Below, piece by piece: positions 33,441-41,318 of a stretch of DNA of 42,373 nucleotides. Position 1 is the first letter of the stretch, and each line of letters starts with the position of its first letter. Made by a program: the position numbers and the translations under genes. The stretch spans positions 1 to 42,373 of the forward strand of contig NZ_AUCX01000026.1 in assembly GCF_000429985.1 (NCBI RefSeq). The letters are read 5' to 3'. The DNA is from Maridesulfovibrio bastinii DSM 16055 (GTDB lineage: Bacteria > Desulfobacterota > Desulfovibrionia > Desulfovibrionales > Desulfovibrionaceae). The notes under the pieces were generated by a model that ran no database searches, had not been told where the DNA came from, and was given only the letters and a program-made list of their open reading frames with translations.

Positions 33441-33457
33441 ACTAGTGAGGGTTAATT
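33441..33457 (-). promoter_or_regulatory. Single-subunit phage RNA polymerase promoter, variant 1 (T3-like)
   Basis: Minus strand AATTAACCCTCACTAGT at -17..-1. The first 15 bases are identical to the phage T3 promoter (AATTAACCCTCACTA then AAG). The initial transcribed bases are AAGAAG rather than GGGAGA, so the start differs from classical T3 promoters. It lies 36 bp upstream of the second copy in the same direction. No gene for such a polymerase is in the island. Confidence 0.75.
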
Positions 33458-33485
33458 TTAACTCACTGTAATAATGTGACTTTCG

Positions 33486-33641
33486 CTATCCGTAAATTGC
33501 CTTCGTTTGTTTTACCTCCGACCACCAGTCGAACACGGTAGGAAGCCCCTTCCCGACGAATAAAGCCCCGATGAAAGGAACCTGGATGTAGAGCCAGTTA
33601 AGGGTGATCTCAAAGATAAAGCTCTTGAACTCAATTAGCAT
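33486..33641 (-). CDS. 51-residue small membrane-type protein
   Basis: Reads MLIEFKSFIFEITLNWLYIQ then VPFIGALFVGKGLPTVFDWW and a charged tail SEVKQTKAIYG. GGAGG lies five bases before the ATG, and the stop is TAG. One membrane-spanning helix is likely. It ends just before the tandem phage-type promoters and reads in the same direction, so it is probably under separate control. Small hydrophobic proteins of this kind in phages include holins and superinfection-exclusion proteins, but I cannot assign this one. Confidence 0.55.
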   Translation of the reverse strand: MLIEFKSFIFEITLNWLYIQVPFIGALFVGKGLPTVFDWWSEVKQTKAIYG

Positions 33642-33687
33642 GGTATACCTCCAGTTGATCTTGAAGTTTGAGTAAAGAAAACTGGAG

Positions 33688-34026
33688 TCAGTATATGCAG
33701 GATTGAGAATATAAAGTCAATAGTTTCAGTGTTGTATGCAATCTTGCCAAGTGATAATTGGCCTGGAGTTCAGGGCGAACCTTCTTGATCGTGAACAGCC
33801 AGCCATTGGCGTACTCGATGGGGAGCATGGTGTACTTCCGACGCTGACCGGAGCCGGGAAGCTGCGTGTTCATTTCCGACACGCAGGTCGAAAGAACCTG
33901 ATCTTCCATGATCTTCACACGTTGGGTCGGCCAGCTAATACCAAGTGCATCGCACACATGGCGCGGCGAGAAGTACGCCTTGCCTTCCTCGGTGACAGCC
34001 GCCAGGACACGTTCGCCGCATTTCGC
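33688..34026 (-). pseudogene. Truncated P22-type antirepressor N-terminal domain
   Basis: The frame open from 34026 reads GERVLAAVTEEGKAYFSPRH, then VCDALGISWPTQRVKIMEDQ, then LSTCVSEMNTQLPG, RRKYTMLPIEYANGWLFTI and KKVRPELQANY. This matches the phage antirepressor N-terminal domain (P22_AR_N). It has lost its usual start (a stop lies just upstream in frame, and a plausible ATG is in another frame) and its C-terminal half, which breaks into unrelated sequence after QANY. It looks like a decayed phage switch gene. Confidence 0.7.
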
Positions 34027-34118
34027 TCACATTTCGCTTCTGACGCATTTTACACAGGCCTCTCTTGTCGTTTATAATCTGGCAAAAGAAAATGCCTCAG
34101 AATCAAAATATGGGCGTT

Positions 34119-35780
34119 TTATGATTTCAAGTGGTCAATCTCCAGACCAGGATAACAGAGCTTTTCAACGCCTTCCTTCAATCGCTTGAGGGGATACCCA
34201 TTGCCGCCATACTTGCGGCCTTCTGTGGTCGGAGCGTGGCCCGTCAGAGCGTCACTGACTTCCTCTTGGACTCCACCTTCACGAAGCCCATCCTTGAAGG
34301 CGTGACGGAAGCTATGAAAGACTTTGAGCTTGTCGAATCCACCATACTTCCTGGCGTATCTTCCCCACCACTTCGACCATGAAGCTGTGCGTTTCTCTCC
34401 CGAAGAGGCGAGGTAGGGGAACAGACGTTTACGTCCTGATTTTTTGATTTCTTCCACGTAGTCGAGGAAGCCAAGCTCTATGATCTTTGAGTGTATCGGG
34501 ACACGGCGTTTTGAGCTTTCCGTCTTTCTGCGCTTCCCTTCGTCCAAGGTAGACATATCCAGGTATTTGATGTTCTGATCTTCCCGAATGTCATCCAGTG
34601 TTAATTGCCCGAGTTCTTCCAGCCGTGCGCCAGTGAAAGCCGCAAGCAAGGGCAACCACTTGGCCGCTTCTCCCGCTCCTGCCTGGGGTCTGTCGTTTTC
34701 GGTGTAGATCGGGAAACGGAATATCGTGTTGAGGTCTTCAACGGAGTACGGGAGACGTGCGGTCCTTTTCACTTTCATGGCCTTGACCTTCACGCCTGAT
34801 GCCGGATTAGTCTCGATGTAGTCATTCGATTCTGCCCATCCGAGGACAGCTCCGATTGCTCCTAAGGCTCTGTCGTTGACAGTGCGAGGGGATATGACAG
34901 GGGTGTCTGGATGTTCCCGGACGTACTCCAGGAGCTGTGGAACCGTCATGTCCTTGAGCTTGCCCACTCTCCGGGATGGATACTTGAGCATGGCGTCCTT
35001 GTAGTCTCGGACATGCTTCTTCGTAATTTGAGATACAGGAAGATCGCCGTGAAGCTCCACGAACCGACGAACGTATGTCCCGAAGTCCTTGACTGTTTTC
35101 TCCGGTCCATCTGCTGCAAGGTGTTCCTCGGCCCACATTGCATGAACCTGGGTGATGGTAGGGTCATTCTTGTCGGTATCCATAGGGGTGACAGTGACGG
35201 GTAACGCTGATTCAGGTGGGGTCTTTACAACCCTTCCTTCATGCCGGGCCTTGAGAGCTTCCAGGGTTTCCACCTTGGCTTTCAGGAGGGCATACGCCAG
35301 TTGTTTGTAGACTTCGCTTCCCTTGGCAACCTTCATCCCGATCTGATCCAGGAGGTCATCGAGTTCTACAGAAATTCTGTTGAGATTTCCCGTAGCGAGA
35401 CTTTCCCTTGCTTCGACATAGGCAAAGGTGATTGCGTCATCCCATGACTGAAATTCTGTAGGAGAAAGACCGTTAATGCGCGATTCTTCATCGGCTTGAA
35501 GAGCCTCATGCCTCCATATAGCCGTGATACGTTCAACTTCGATCTCGGACAGCTTATCGACTGCCTCAGCGTCCCTCTGGCGGCGTTTCTCGGCAAACTC
35601 TTGGTCGAGCTTCACTGAGGCAATACGAGTTTTTTCTAGGGCCTCCTGGTAGTTTGCTGTTCGGAGGCTGTAGGTGATCTCTTTCTTGCCATATACTTCT
35701 TGAAGATCGACCGGAATTTTGGCTCTAAATTGCCAGTTTCTGGTTCCCTTCCTCAACGTCATTCGTGGGTGTTTTGCCAT
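34119..35780 (-). CDS. int: Tyrosine site-specific integrase of the island
   Basis: About 553 residues from the ATG at 35780 (MAKHPRMTLRKGTRNWQFRA), with GGAAGAG in front; the frame continues further but would run into the terminator. The N-terminal segment resembles the DUF6538-type arm-binding region, followed by a SAM-like core-binding domain and a catalytic domain with Arg in TGARLEELGQL, HSFRHAFKDGL, LTGHAPTTEGRKYGG (His and the presumed nucleophilic Tyr). It lies next to attR and reads away from the tRNA, the usual arrangement for tRNA-targeting islands. Confidence 0.93.
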   Translation of the reverse strand: MAKHPRMTLRKGTRNWQFRAKIPVDLQEVYGKKEITYSLRTANYQEALEKTRIASVKLDQEFAEKRRQRDAEAVDKLSEIEVERITAIWRHEALQADEESRINGLSPTEFQSWDDAITFAYVEARESLATGNLNRISVELDDLLDQIGMKVAKGSEVYKQLAYALLKAKVETLEALKARHEGRVVKTPPESALPVTVTPMDTDKNDPTITQVHAMWAEEHLAADGPEKTVKDFGTYVRRFVELHGDLPVSQITKKHVRDYKDAMLKYPSRRVGKLKDMTVPQLLEYVREHPDTPVISPRTVNDRALGAIGAVLGWAESNDYIETNPASGVKVKAMKVKRTARLPYSVEDLNTIFRFPIYTENDRPQAGAGEAAKWLPLLAAFTGARLEELGQLTLDDIREDQNIKYLDMSTLDEGKRRKTESSKRRVPIHSKIIELGFLDYVEEIKKSGRKRLFPYLASSGEKRTASWSKWWGRYARKYGGFDKLKVFHSFRHAFKDGLREGGVQEEVSDALTGHAPTTEGRKYGGNGYPLKRLKEGVEKLCYPGLEIDHLKS

Positions 35781-35804
35781 CTCTTCCATGTCCCCCAGTG
35801 TAGC

Positions 35805-35832
35805 ACTCTGGTGTAGCAGTTGGGAAGCAGAA
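35805..35832 (+). repeat. Right arm-type repeat near attR
   Basis: TGGTGTAGCAGTTGGGAAGCAG matches the left-end repeat near 20879-20903 in the same orientation, with a partial extra copy TGTAGCA just before it. Candidate integrase arm sites; they overlap the integrase upstream region, so integrase could regulate its own promoter. Confidence 0.55.
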
Positions 35833-35837
35833 AAGAT

Positions 35838-35873
35838 AAAACCCCCGGTCACTTTCAATGATTCCGAGGGTTT
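35838..35873 (-). terminator. Island-supplied terminator between tRNA-Ser and int
   Basis: Stem AAACCCCCGG / CCGAGGGTTT (35839-35848 with 35864-35873, one G-U pair on the minus strand), followed on the minus strand by TTTTATCTTTTC. It replaces the tRNA's own terminator, which the insertion moved 15 kb away, and keeps tRNA transcription out of int. Confidence 0.8.
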
Positions 35874-35882
35874 AAATAGGCA

Positions 35883-35903
35883 ATGGCGGAGAGGGTGGGA
35901 TTC
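35883..35903. repeat. Right attachment site core (attR) within the tRNA-Ser 3' end
   Basis: Second copy of the 21-bp repeat at 20800-20820. The island restores the tRNA 3' end exactly, so the tRNA stays functional. Confidence 0.93.
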
Positions 35904-35974
35904 GAACCCACGTATGGTTTCCCATAACTCGATTTCGAGTCGAGCGCGTTACGGCCGGACTTCGCTACCTCTCC
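35884..35974 (-). tRNA. tRNA-Ser (anticodon CGA)
   Basis: 91 nt with an encoded CCA. Acceptor stem GGAGAGG / CCTCTCC; anticodon stem-loop CTCGA-CTCGAAA-TCGAG with anticodon CGA reading UCG codons; a long variable arm (GTTATGGGAAACCATAC) as expected for serine tRNA; and T-arm GTGGGTTCGAATCCCAC. Its 3' end is the integration site of the island. Confidence 0.96.
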
Positions 35975-36225
35975 GCTCTATATATATTGGCCGAAAAAGG
36001 ACTTCCGGCCTTGGGAAAGTTGGCTATATATACTCTAGACCTTAGGATTGCAAGTCATTTCAGCTGAAGACGCTGCTACTCCACAATATGCAGGACTATA
36101 GCTCCAGGTTATGATTCACAATCCAAGCTTCCCTGAAGGATACTTAGTAACTTTAATGTGCCTGATTGTTATAAACTTCTCACGGTGATACCAATTTTTT
36201 TTAAAACTAATCACAGGAGAATAAA

Positions 36226-37011
36226 ATGAGTCTAATTACGGTTGATCTCAATAAATGCAATCATGATGGATTATGTACTAAAGTCTGTCCGGTTAATATC
36301 ATTAAGCTAAATGACGGCATTCCATATTCGGACAAAGAGAACGAGCACAATTGCATAGAATGTGGTCACTGCGTTGCTATATGCCCAAAAGGAGCTTTAA
36401 CCCACTCTACGATCAAAACAGATATTTTTTTACGAACACCAGAAAACATTCCCGAACCGAGTTCGTTAGAAGCACTTCTCCTATCTCGCCGCTCAACTAG
36501 AATTTTCAAACGCAAGCCTATTGACCGTCTGGAAATTGAAAAAATTATAGATATAGCTCGTTGCGCGCCTACGGCTTCAAACTCCCAGAATATTTTTTGG
36601 ACAGTAATTTTCGATCCTAAAAAACTTGAAATAGTTAAAAAACTCACTTTGGAATGGATCGCGACAGATCCGAAAAGGTCATATCATCTTAGAGCTGCCG
36701 AATCAGGATATGATGTTGTTTTACGAGGAGCTCCTACACTTGCCATAGCACATTCTCCAGAAAACTATCTATGGACTGAAACCGATTGCGCTATTGCCCT
36801 AACCTATATGGAACTTTTAGCAACTTCTAAAAAATATGGAGTCTGTTGGGGCGGGCTTGTTACAATTGCTGCCAGACAAAATAGTGAACTTCAAAAAATT
36901 CTTGGAGTTCCCGCTGACCACAAAATAGGTGGAGCTATGATGCTTGGGAGACCTAATCAGAAATACAAATTGATTCCACCTAGAAATAAAGCAAATGTGA
37001 ACTGGATTTAA
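36226..37011 (+). CDS. Ferredoxin-nitroreductase fusion protein
   Basis: 261 residues. An N-terminal 2[4Fe-4S] ferredoxin domain (CNHDGLCTKVCP near residue 11 and CIECGHCVAICP near 46) is fused to an FMN-dependent nitroreductase domain (from SLEALLLSRRSTRIFKRKP to the C-terminal MMLGRPNQKYKLIPPR). Such proteins transfer electrons from ferredoxin to small organic substrates; the natural substrate is unknown. AGGAG precedes the ATG. The stop codon lies within an 18-bp tandem duplication. Confidence 0.92.
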   Translation: MSLITVDLNKCNHDGLCTKVCPVNIIKLNDGIPYSDKENEHNCIECGHCVAICPKGALTHSTIKTDIFLRTPENIPEPSSLEALLLSRRSTRIFKRKPIDRLEIEKIIDIARCAPTASNSQNIFWTVIFDPKKLEIVKKLTLEWIATDPKRSYHLRAAESGYDVVLRGAPTLAIAHSPENYLWTETDCAIALTYMELLATSKKYGVCWGGLVTIAARQNSELQKILGVPADHKIGGAMMLGRPNQKYKLIPPRNKANVNWI

Positions 37012-37028
37012 AATGTGAACTGGATTTA
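36993..37028. repeat. Perfect 18-bp tandem duplication across the nitroreductase stop codon
   Basis: AAATGTGAACTGGATTTA occurs twice, at 36993-37010 and 37011-37028. The first copy encodes the last residues NVNWI and ends in the stop; the second is untranslated. A recent slippage duplication that left the protein unchanged. Confidence 0.95.
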
Positions 37029-37192
37029 ATCAGCTTAATATTTAATTCTATTTACGGGTGGAGTTGTCACTACCCTGCTCTGCCCGTAATTCAGTTAATC
37101 TACATATATTTAATATCTTGAATTTATTTAAATAAAAAACAATATAAAAAACACTCTTGCCAATATTAAATGCAAACCTTTAATATGTTGCC

Positions 37193-37984
37193 GTGAGTAA
37201 CGAACATAAAATAATAAGAACGATTTTAGTTGATGATGAGCTTCCAGCCATAGACGAACTTAAATACCTACTTTCGTCAGTTAATGATATTCAAATTATT
37301 GGAACGGCCGGAAACAGCAGTAAAGCGGTTGATATTATTCGTGAAAAAAAACCGGATCTTGTTTTTTTGGATATACAGATGCCGGGCAAAGACGGTTTTC
37401 ATGTCCTTTCAGAAATAATGAAAGACCCGTTCACCCCACTTGTAATATTCATTACGGCATATGATGAATATGCTATCAAAGCTTTTGAAGAAAATGCCGT
37501 CGATTATATACTAAAGCCAGTACACATGGATCGACTGCTAAAATCTATCGATCGGGTCAGATCGCGCATCGAAGAAAATGACGAGGCAGAAACTTCATCA
37601 GCATCTTTGCAGAAACTTTTGGCTGAAGTTGGATTGAAACCCGGAATTTCAAGAATAACCGTAGAGCACTCCGGCAGAAACATTCTGCTCAATCCAGAAG
37701 AAATATTATATTTTGATTGTGAATCAAGGAAAGTATTTGCAATTACCGAAAAACATAAGCTCCCCTGCCAATCAGATTTAACTCTTGAAAGACTTGAATC
37801 ACGGCTTGATAATTTTGCATTTTTCCGTGCAAACAGATCCCAACTTGTAAACCTTGCTTTTGTCCGTTCATTTGCGCCTTGGTTTAATGGTAAGTATATA
37901 CTTACTCTCAACAATTTTGAAAAAACAGAAATAACTGTCAGTAAAGCCAGGGTTAAAAATTTCAAATCTGCGATAGAACTGTAA
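37193..37984 (+). CDS. LytTR-family response regulator
   Basis: 263 residues from a GTG with no clear ribosome binding site. Receiver domain (about 10-125) has the phosphoacceptor Asp in LVFLDIQMPGKDG and Lys in YILKPV; a linker precedes the C-terminal LytTR DNA-binding domain (about 160-262: RITVEHSGRNILLNPEEILY ... FFRANRSQLVNL). It is the partner of the adjacent LytS-type kinase 4 bp downstream and probably controls the cstA-family gene, as BtsR controls btsT in Escherichia coli. Confidence 0.92.
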   Translation: MSNEHKIIRTILVDDELPAIDELKYLLSSVNDIQIIGTAGNSSKAVDIIREKKPDLVFLDIQMPGKDGFHVLSEIMKDPFTPLVIFITAYDEYAIKAFEENAVDYILKPVHMDRLLKSIDRVRSRIEENDEAETSSASLQKLLAEVGLKPGISRITVEHSGRNILLNPEEILYFDCESRKVFAITEKHKLPCQSDLTLERLESRLDNFAFFRANRSQLVNLAFVRSFAPWFNGKYILTLNNFEKTEITVSKARVKNFKSAIEL

Positions 37985-37988
37985 TTAA

Positions 37989-39719
37989 ATGAATACATAC
38001 GAAATAATACTAACTCTCGCAGAAAGATTCGGCCTTCTTGTAGGCGGAGTTTTTCTGGTAATGACCTTCACTCCGGCACAAAAAATAGGCTTTACCCATG
38101 AGCAAGGCCCTTCAAGAACCTTCCTGATGACTTTATTTTTTGGAGCCTGCGGAATTCTTGGAACTTACACTGGAAACTCAGTTTTTGAATCTGTTGCAAA
38201 CCTCAGAGCAATGGTTGTCATCACCGGAGGACTCTTTGGAGGACCACTGGTTGGGATCGGTTCCGGTCTTATAGCCGGAAGCCACCGAATCCTTATGGAT
38301 ATAAACGGATTCAGTGCATGGCCATGTGGAATTGCAACAGCCATCGAAGGTTTTGCTGCTGGCTATATCGGAACTTTTTTTTCATCCCGGGCCTTAAGCT
38401 GGAAAGTTGCCGGCACACTGGCCCTGCTTGGTGAAACCCTGCACATGTGCCTTATACTTATTCTTTCAAGGCCATACAGCGAAGCCATTAATCTTGTAAA
38501 ACTGATAGCTCCTCCAATGATCATAATAAATACCATAGGTTCGGGGCTGTTTGTTGAAATTATAAATATCTTTTCCAGAGACAGGGAAAGACGTGATTCC
38601 GTTCATGCTCAAAAAATACTTGATATAGCAAACCATACAGTCAGCTACCTGCGCTCGGGACTAACAATTGAATCAGCTGAAGCTATGGCAGCCATAATCA
38701 AAACAAGAGTGGGAGTAGCTGCTGTAGCCGTAACAGATTCACGAAATGTTCTGGCGCATGTCGGGGCCGGAGATGATCATCATCTTCCGGGATGCAAAAT
38801 AAGGACAGAGTCAACTCACGAAGTACTTGAACGCGGAGTATCATTATATCTAAACAGTAAAGAAGCTATCAGATGTGAGGAAAAATACTGTCCGCTCACT
38901 TCCGCAATGGTTGTCCCTCTTAATAAAGGCGGAAAAATTGTTGGCACACTAAAATTTTATGGAACAAAGGACATGCCACTCAATGTGACCCTCCAAGAGC
39001 TTGCCAAAGGGCTTGGAAACCTTTTTTCAACCCAGCTTGAACTTGAGGATATTCAAATCAAGGAACAGATGCTTGCCCATGCAGAAATAAGAAGACTTCA
39101 CTCTCAAATAAACCCCCATTTCCTTTTCAATTCGTTGAATACAATAACCTCTTTCTGTAGAACAGATTCTGAAAAAGCCAGAAATCTGCTTCAGGATCTT
39201 TCTTCGTATATGCGCCGCAATCTTGATTTGAGTAGAGGATATGTTCCGCTCTCCGAAGAACTTGAACAGCTTAAAAGCTATCTGGCCATTGAACAGGCCA
39301 GATTCGGGGACAGAATAAATGTTGTACTGGACATCGAAGAAGAATGCCTTGAATGGCCAATACCTCCTCTTATCATTCAGCCACTTGTTGAAAATTCAGT
39401 CCGCCACGGAATTCTTTCTAAGGAGGAAGGTGGCACAATACATATTAAAGCCCGTAAGAACGATGAGTTGCTGGATATTGAAATAATCGATGATGGTATA
39501 GGTATGGATAAAAATACGATCCATAATGCTACGGTTAAAAGTGCCATGGAATCGAGATCACAGGGAATAGGCGTTCGTAACTGTATGACAAGGCTTGAGC
39601 AGATATACGGCCCACAGCACACTCTCAATATAACAAGCTCTCCCGGTCAGGGAACGTCAATTGATTTTCACATTCCGGCATTGAAAAATTCAATTCATCG
39701 CCAACAAAACAGAACATAA
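37989..39719 (+). CDS. LytS-family sensor histidine kinase
   Basis: 576 residues. The N-terminus has the 5TM-5TMR_LYT membrane sensor (about 1-200, with LRAMVVITGGLFGGPLVGIG and SGLIAGSHRILMDI), then a GAF domain (about 215-355), then a His-kinase domain with the phosphoacceptor His in RRLHSQINPHFLFNSLN, and an ATPase domain (IIQPLVENSVRHG, DDGIGM, GIGVRN). Its relatives BtsS and LytS sense pyruvate or membrane-linked signals. Co-transcribed with the regulator. Confidence 0.93.
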   Translation: MNTYEIILTLAERFGLLVGGVFLVMTFTPAQKIGFTHEQGPSRTFLMTLFFGACGILGTYTGNSVFESVANLRAMVVITGGLFGGPLVGIGSGLIAGSHRILMDINGFSAWPCGIATAIEGFAAGYIGTFFSSRALSWKVAGTLALLGETLHMCLILILSRPYSEAINLVKLIAPPMIIINTIGSGLFVEIINIFSRDRERRDSVHAQKILDIANHTVSYLRSGLTIESAEAMAAIIKTRVGVAAVAVTDSRNVLAHVGAGDDHHLPGCKIRTESTHEVLERGVSLYLNSKEAIRCEEKYCPLTSAMVVPLNKGGKIVGTLKFYGTKDMPLNVTLQELAKGLGNLFSTQLELEDIQIKEQMLAHAEIRRLHSQINPHFLFNSLNTITSFCRTDSEKARNLLQDLSSYMRRNLDLSRGYVPLSEELEQLKSYLAIEQARFGDRINVVLDIEEECLEWPIPPLIIQPLVENSVRHGILSKEEGGTIHIKARKNDELLDIEIIDDGIGMDKNTIHNATVKSAMESRSQGIGVRNCMTRLEQIYGPQHTLNITSSPGQGTSIDFHIPALKNSIHRQQNRT

Positions 39720-39835
39720 GTCAACTTAAGCATTCAAAAGGTCATTTCACGCAAATTGTGTAGAAAATGTCACAAACAATAATCTACTAGAAATATTCCC
39801 GCCACGGGGTAATAGTTTTCTACGGAGGTTTGTTT

Positions 39836-41257
39836 ATGCTTTTCTTTTTTGTCTGTGTGGCTGCACTAATCATAGGTTATTATACTTACGGAACATTTGT
39901 TGATAAAGTATTTGCACCTGATGAAAATCGCACTACACCCGCCTATGCTATAAATGACGGTATCGACTATATGCCGATGCCCAAATGGAAACTCATCTTT
40001 ATTCAGGTTCTTGATATCGCAGGCATCGGACCTATTTTTGGTCCTATTCTCGGTGCTCTTTACGGACCTGTTGCAATGCTCTGGATCGTCTTCGGATGTA
40101 TATTTGCCGGAGCCGTTCATGACTATTTCAGCGGAATGCTCTCACTTAGAAACAATGGAGCAAGTGTTCCTGAGGTTGTTGGAGAATACCTCGGAATGTC
40201 AGCCCGTCAGGTAATGAGAGTCTTCTCATTCGTCCTTCTTATGCTTGTTGGTGTAGTTTTTGTTCTAAGCCCTGCAAAACTGCTCACAGGCCTCACCGGC
40301 GTCCACTCCGGTATTTTTGTAGCATGTATTTTCGCATATTATTTTCTGGCAACAATTCTTCCCATTGATAAGATCATCGGACGTTTTTACCCGATTCTCG
40401 GAGTCCTCCTTCTTACAATGACAGTAGCCCTTGTTATTGCTCTGTTCTTCTCAGATCATACAATACTTCCAAATCTTGATTTCGCAGTTAATACCCACCC
40501 TGCAGACAAACCTGTATGGCCGCTTCTTTTCATCACACTTTCATGTGCAGCAATATCAGGATTCCATTCTACACAGTCCCCGCTCATGGCACGTTGTGTT
40601 AAAAATGAACGTGAAGGACGCTCCGTTTTCTATGGTTCAATGATCATCGAAGGTATTATCGGACTCATCTGGTGTACTCTCGGACTTTCTTTCTACAACT
40701 CACCTGAAGCTCTTAACGCAGTTGTAACAGCTGGAACCCCTGCAGCTGTTGTCGCAGAAGTTTCTAAAACCCTTCTCGGACAGGTCGGAGGCTTTCTTGC
40801 CGTCATCGCGGTAATTGTTCTCCCTATTACAAGTGGTGATACAGCTTTCCGTTCAACCAGACTTATTGTTGCTGAAAGTTTCAATGTGGACCAGAAGTCG
40901 ACAATTAAGCGTCTTGTAATTGCAGTTCCACTGTTCGTCCTCGGTTACATAATTTCAACCCAGAACTTCTCAACAATCTGGCGTTACTTTGGTTTTGCTA
41001 ACCAGACACTGGCAATGCTGGTCCTCTGGACTGCCGCAGTATACCTTGCACAGCGTGAAAAAATGCACTGGATTGCAACCATTCCGGCAACATTTATGAC
41101 CGCAGTCTGCGTCAGCTTCATATGCATGGCTAAAATAGGTTTCAACCTTGATTACAATATCTCACTGATTGCAGGAATTATCGCTGCGGTTCTGGCTTTT
41201 GGCATCTTTATCTTTAAGTATGTCATCAACCATAAACCGATAAACGACCCTGCATAA
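39836..41257 (+). CDS. CstA-family (carbon starvation/pyruvate) transporter
   Basis: 473 residues from the ATG at 39836, preceded by GGAGG. About a dozen membrane helices; family motifs DIAGIGPIFGPILGALYGP, GAVHDYFSGMLSLRNNG and HSTQSPLMARC. Members import pyruvate or peptides. It is shorter than Escherichia coli CstA (about 700), as in many anaerobes. Location directly after the LytS/LytT pair suggests that system controls it. A perfect terminator follows. Confidence 0.93.
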   Translation: MLFFFVCVAALIIGYYTYGTFVDKVFAPDENRTTPAYAINDGIDYMPMPKWKLIFIQVLDIAGIGPIFGPILGALYGPVAMLWIVFGCIFAGAVHDYFSGMLSLRNNGASVPEVVGEYLGMSARQVMRVFSFVLLMLVGVVFVLSPAKLLTGLTGVHSGIFVACIFAYYFLATILPIDKIIGRFYPILGVLLLTMTVALVIALFFSDHTILPNLDFAVNTHPADKPVWPLLFITLSCAAISGFHSTQSPLMARCVKNEREGRSVFYGSMIIEGIIGLIWCTLGLSFYNSPEALNAVVTAGTPAAVVAEVSKTLLGQVGGFLAVIAVIVLPITSGDTAFRSTRLIVAESFNVDQKSTIKRLVIAVPLFVLGYIISTQNFSTIWRYFGFANQTLAMLVLWTAAVYLAQREKMHWIATIPATFMTAVCVSFICMAKIGFNLDYNISLIAGIIAAVLAFGIFIFKYVINHKPINDPA

Positions 41258-41280
41258 AACACCTTCAAGTGCACCGAAAC

Positions 41281-41318
41281 AGAAAAGGCCGAATCCTTTA
41301 AAGGATTCGGCCTTTTCT
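41281..41318. terminator. Terminator after the cstA-family gene
   Basis: Perfect 18-bp stem AGAAAAGGCCGAATCCTT with its complement and a 2-nt loop; T-rich on both sides, so it can act in both directions between convergent genes. Confidence 0.92.

Noticed and set aside
33441-33457. T3 promoter match as cloning-vector contamination
   Set aside because: The flanking bases do not match vector sequence as I know it, the start region is AAGAAG rather than GGGAGA, a diverged second copy lies nearby, and neighbouring genes are T7-like phage types.
39720-39835. A defined LytTR binding site before the cstA-family gene
   Set aside because: Short A/T-rich repeats are present but none matches the paired LytTR motif clearly enough to report as a site.
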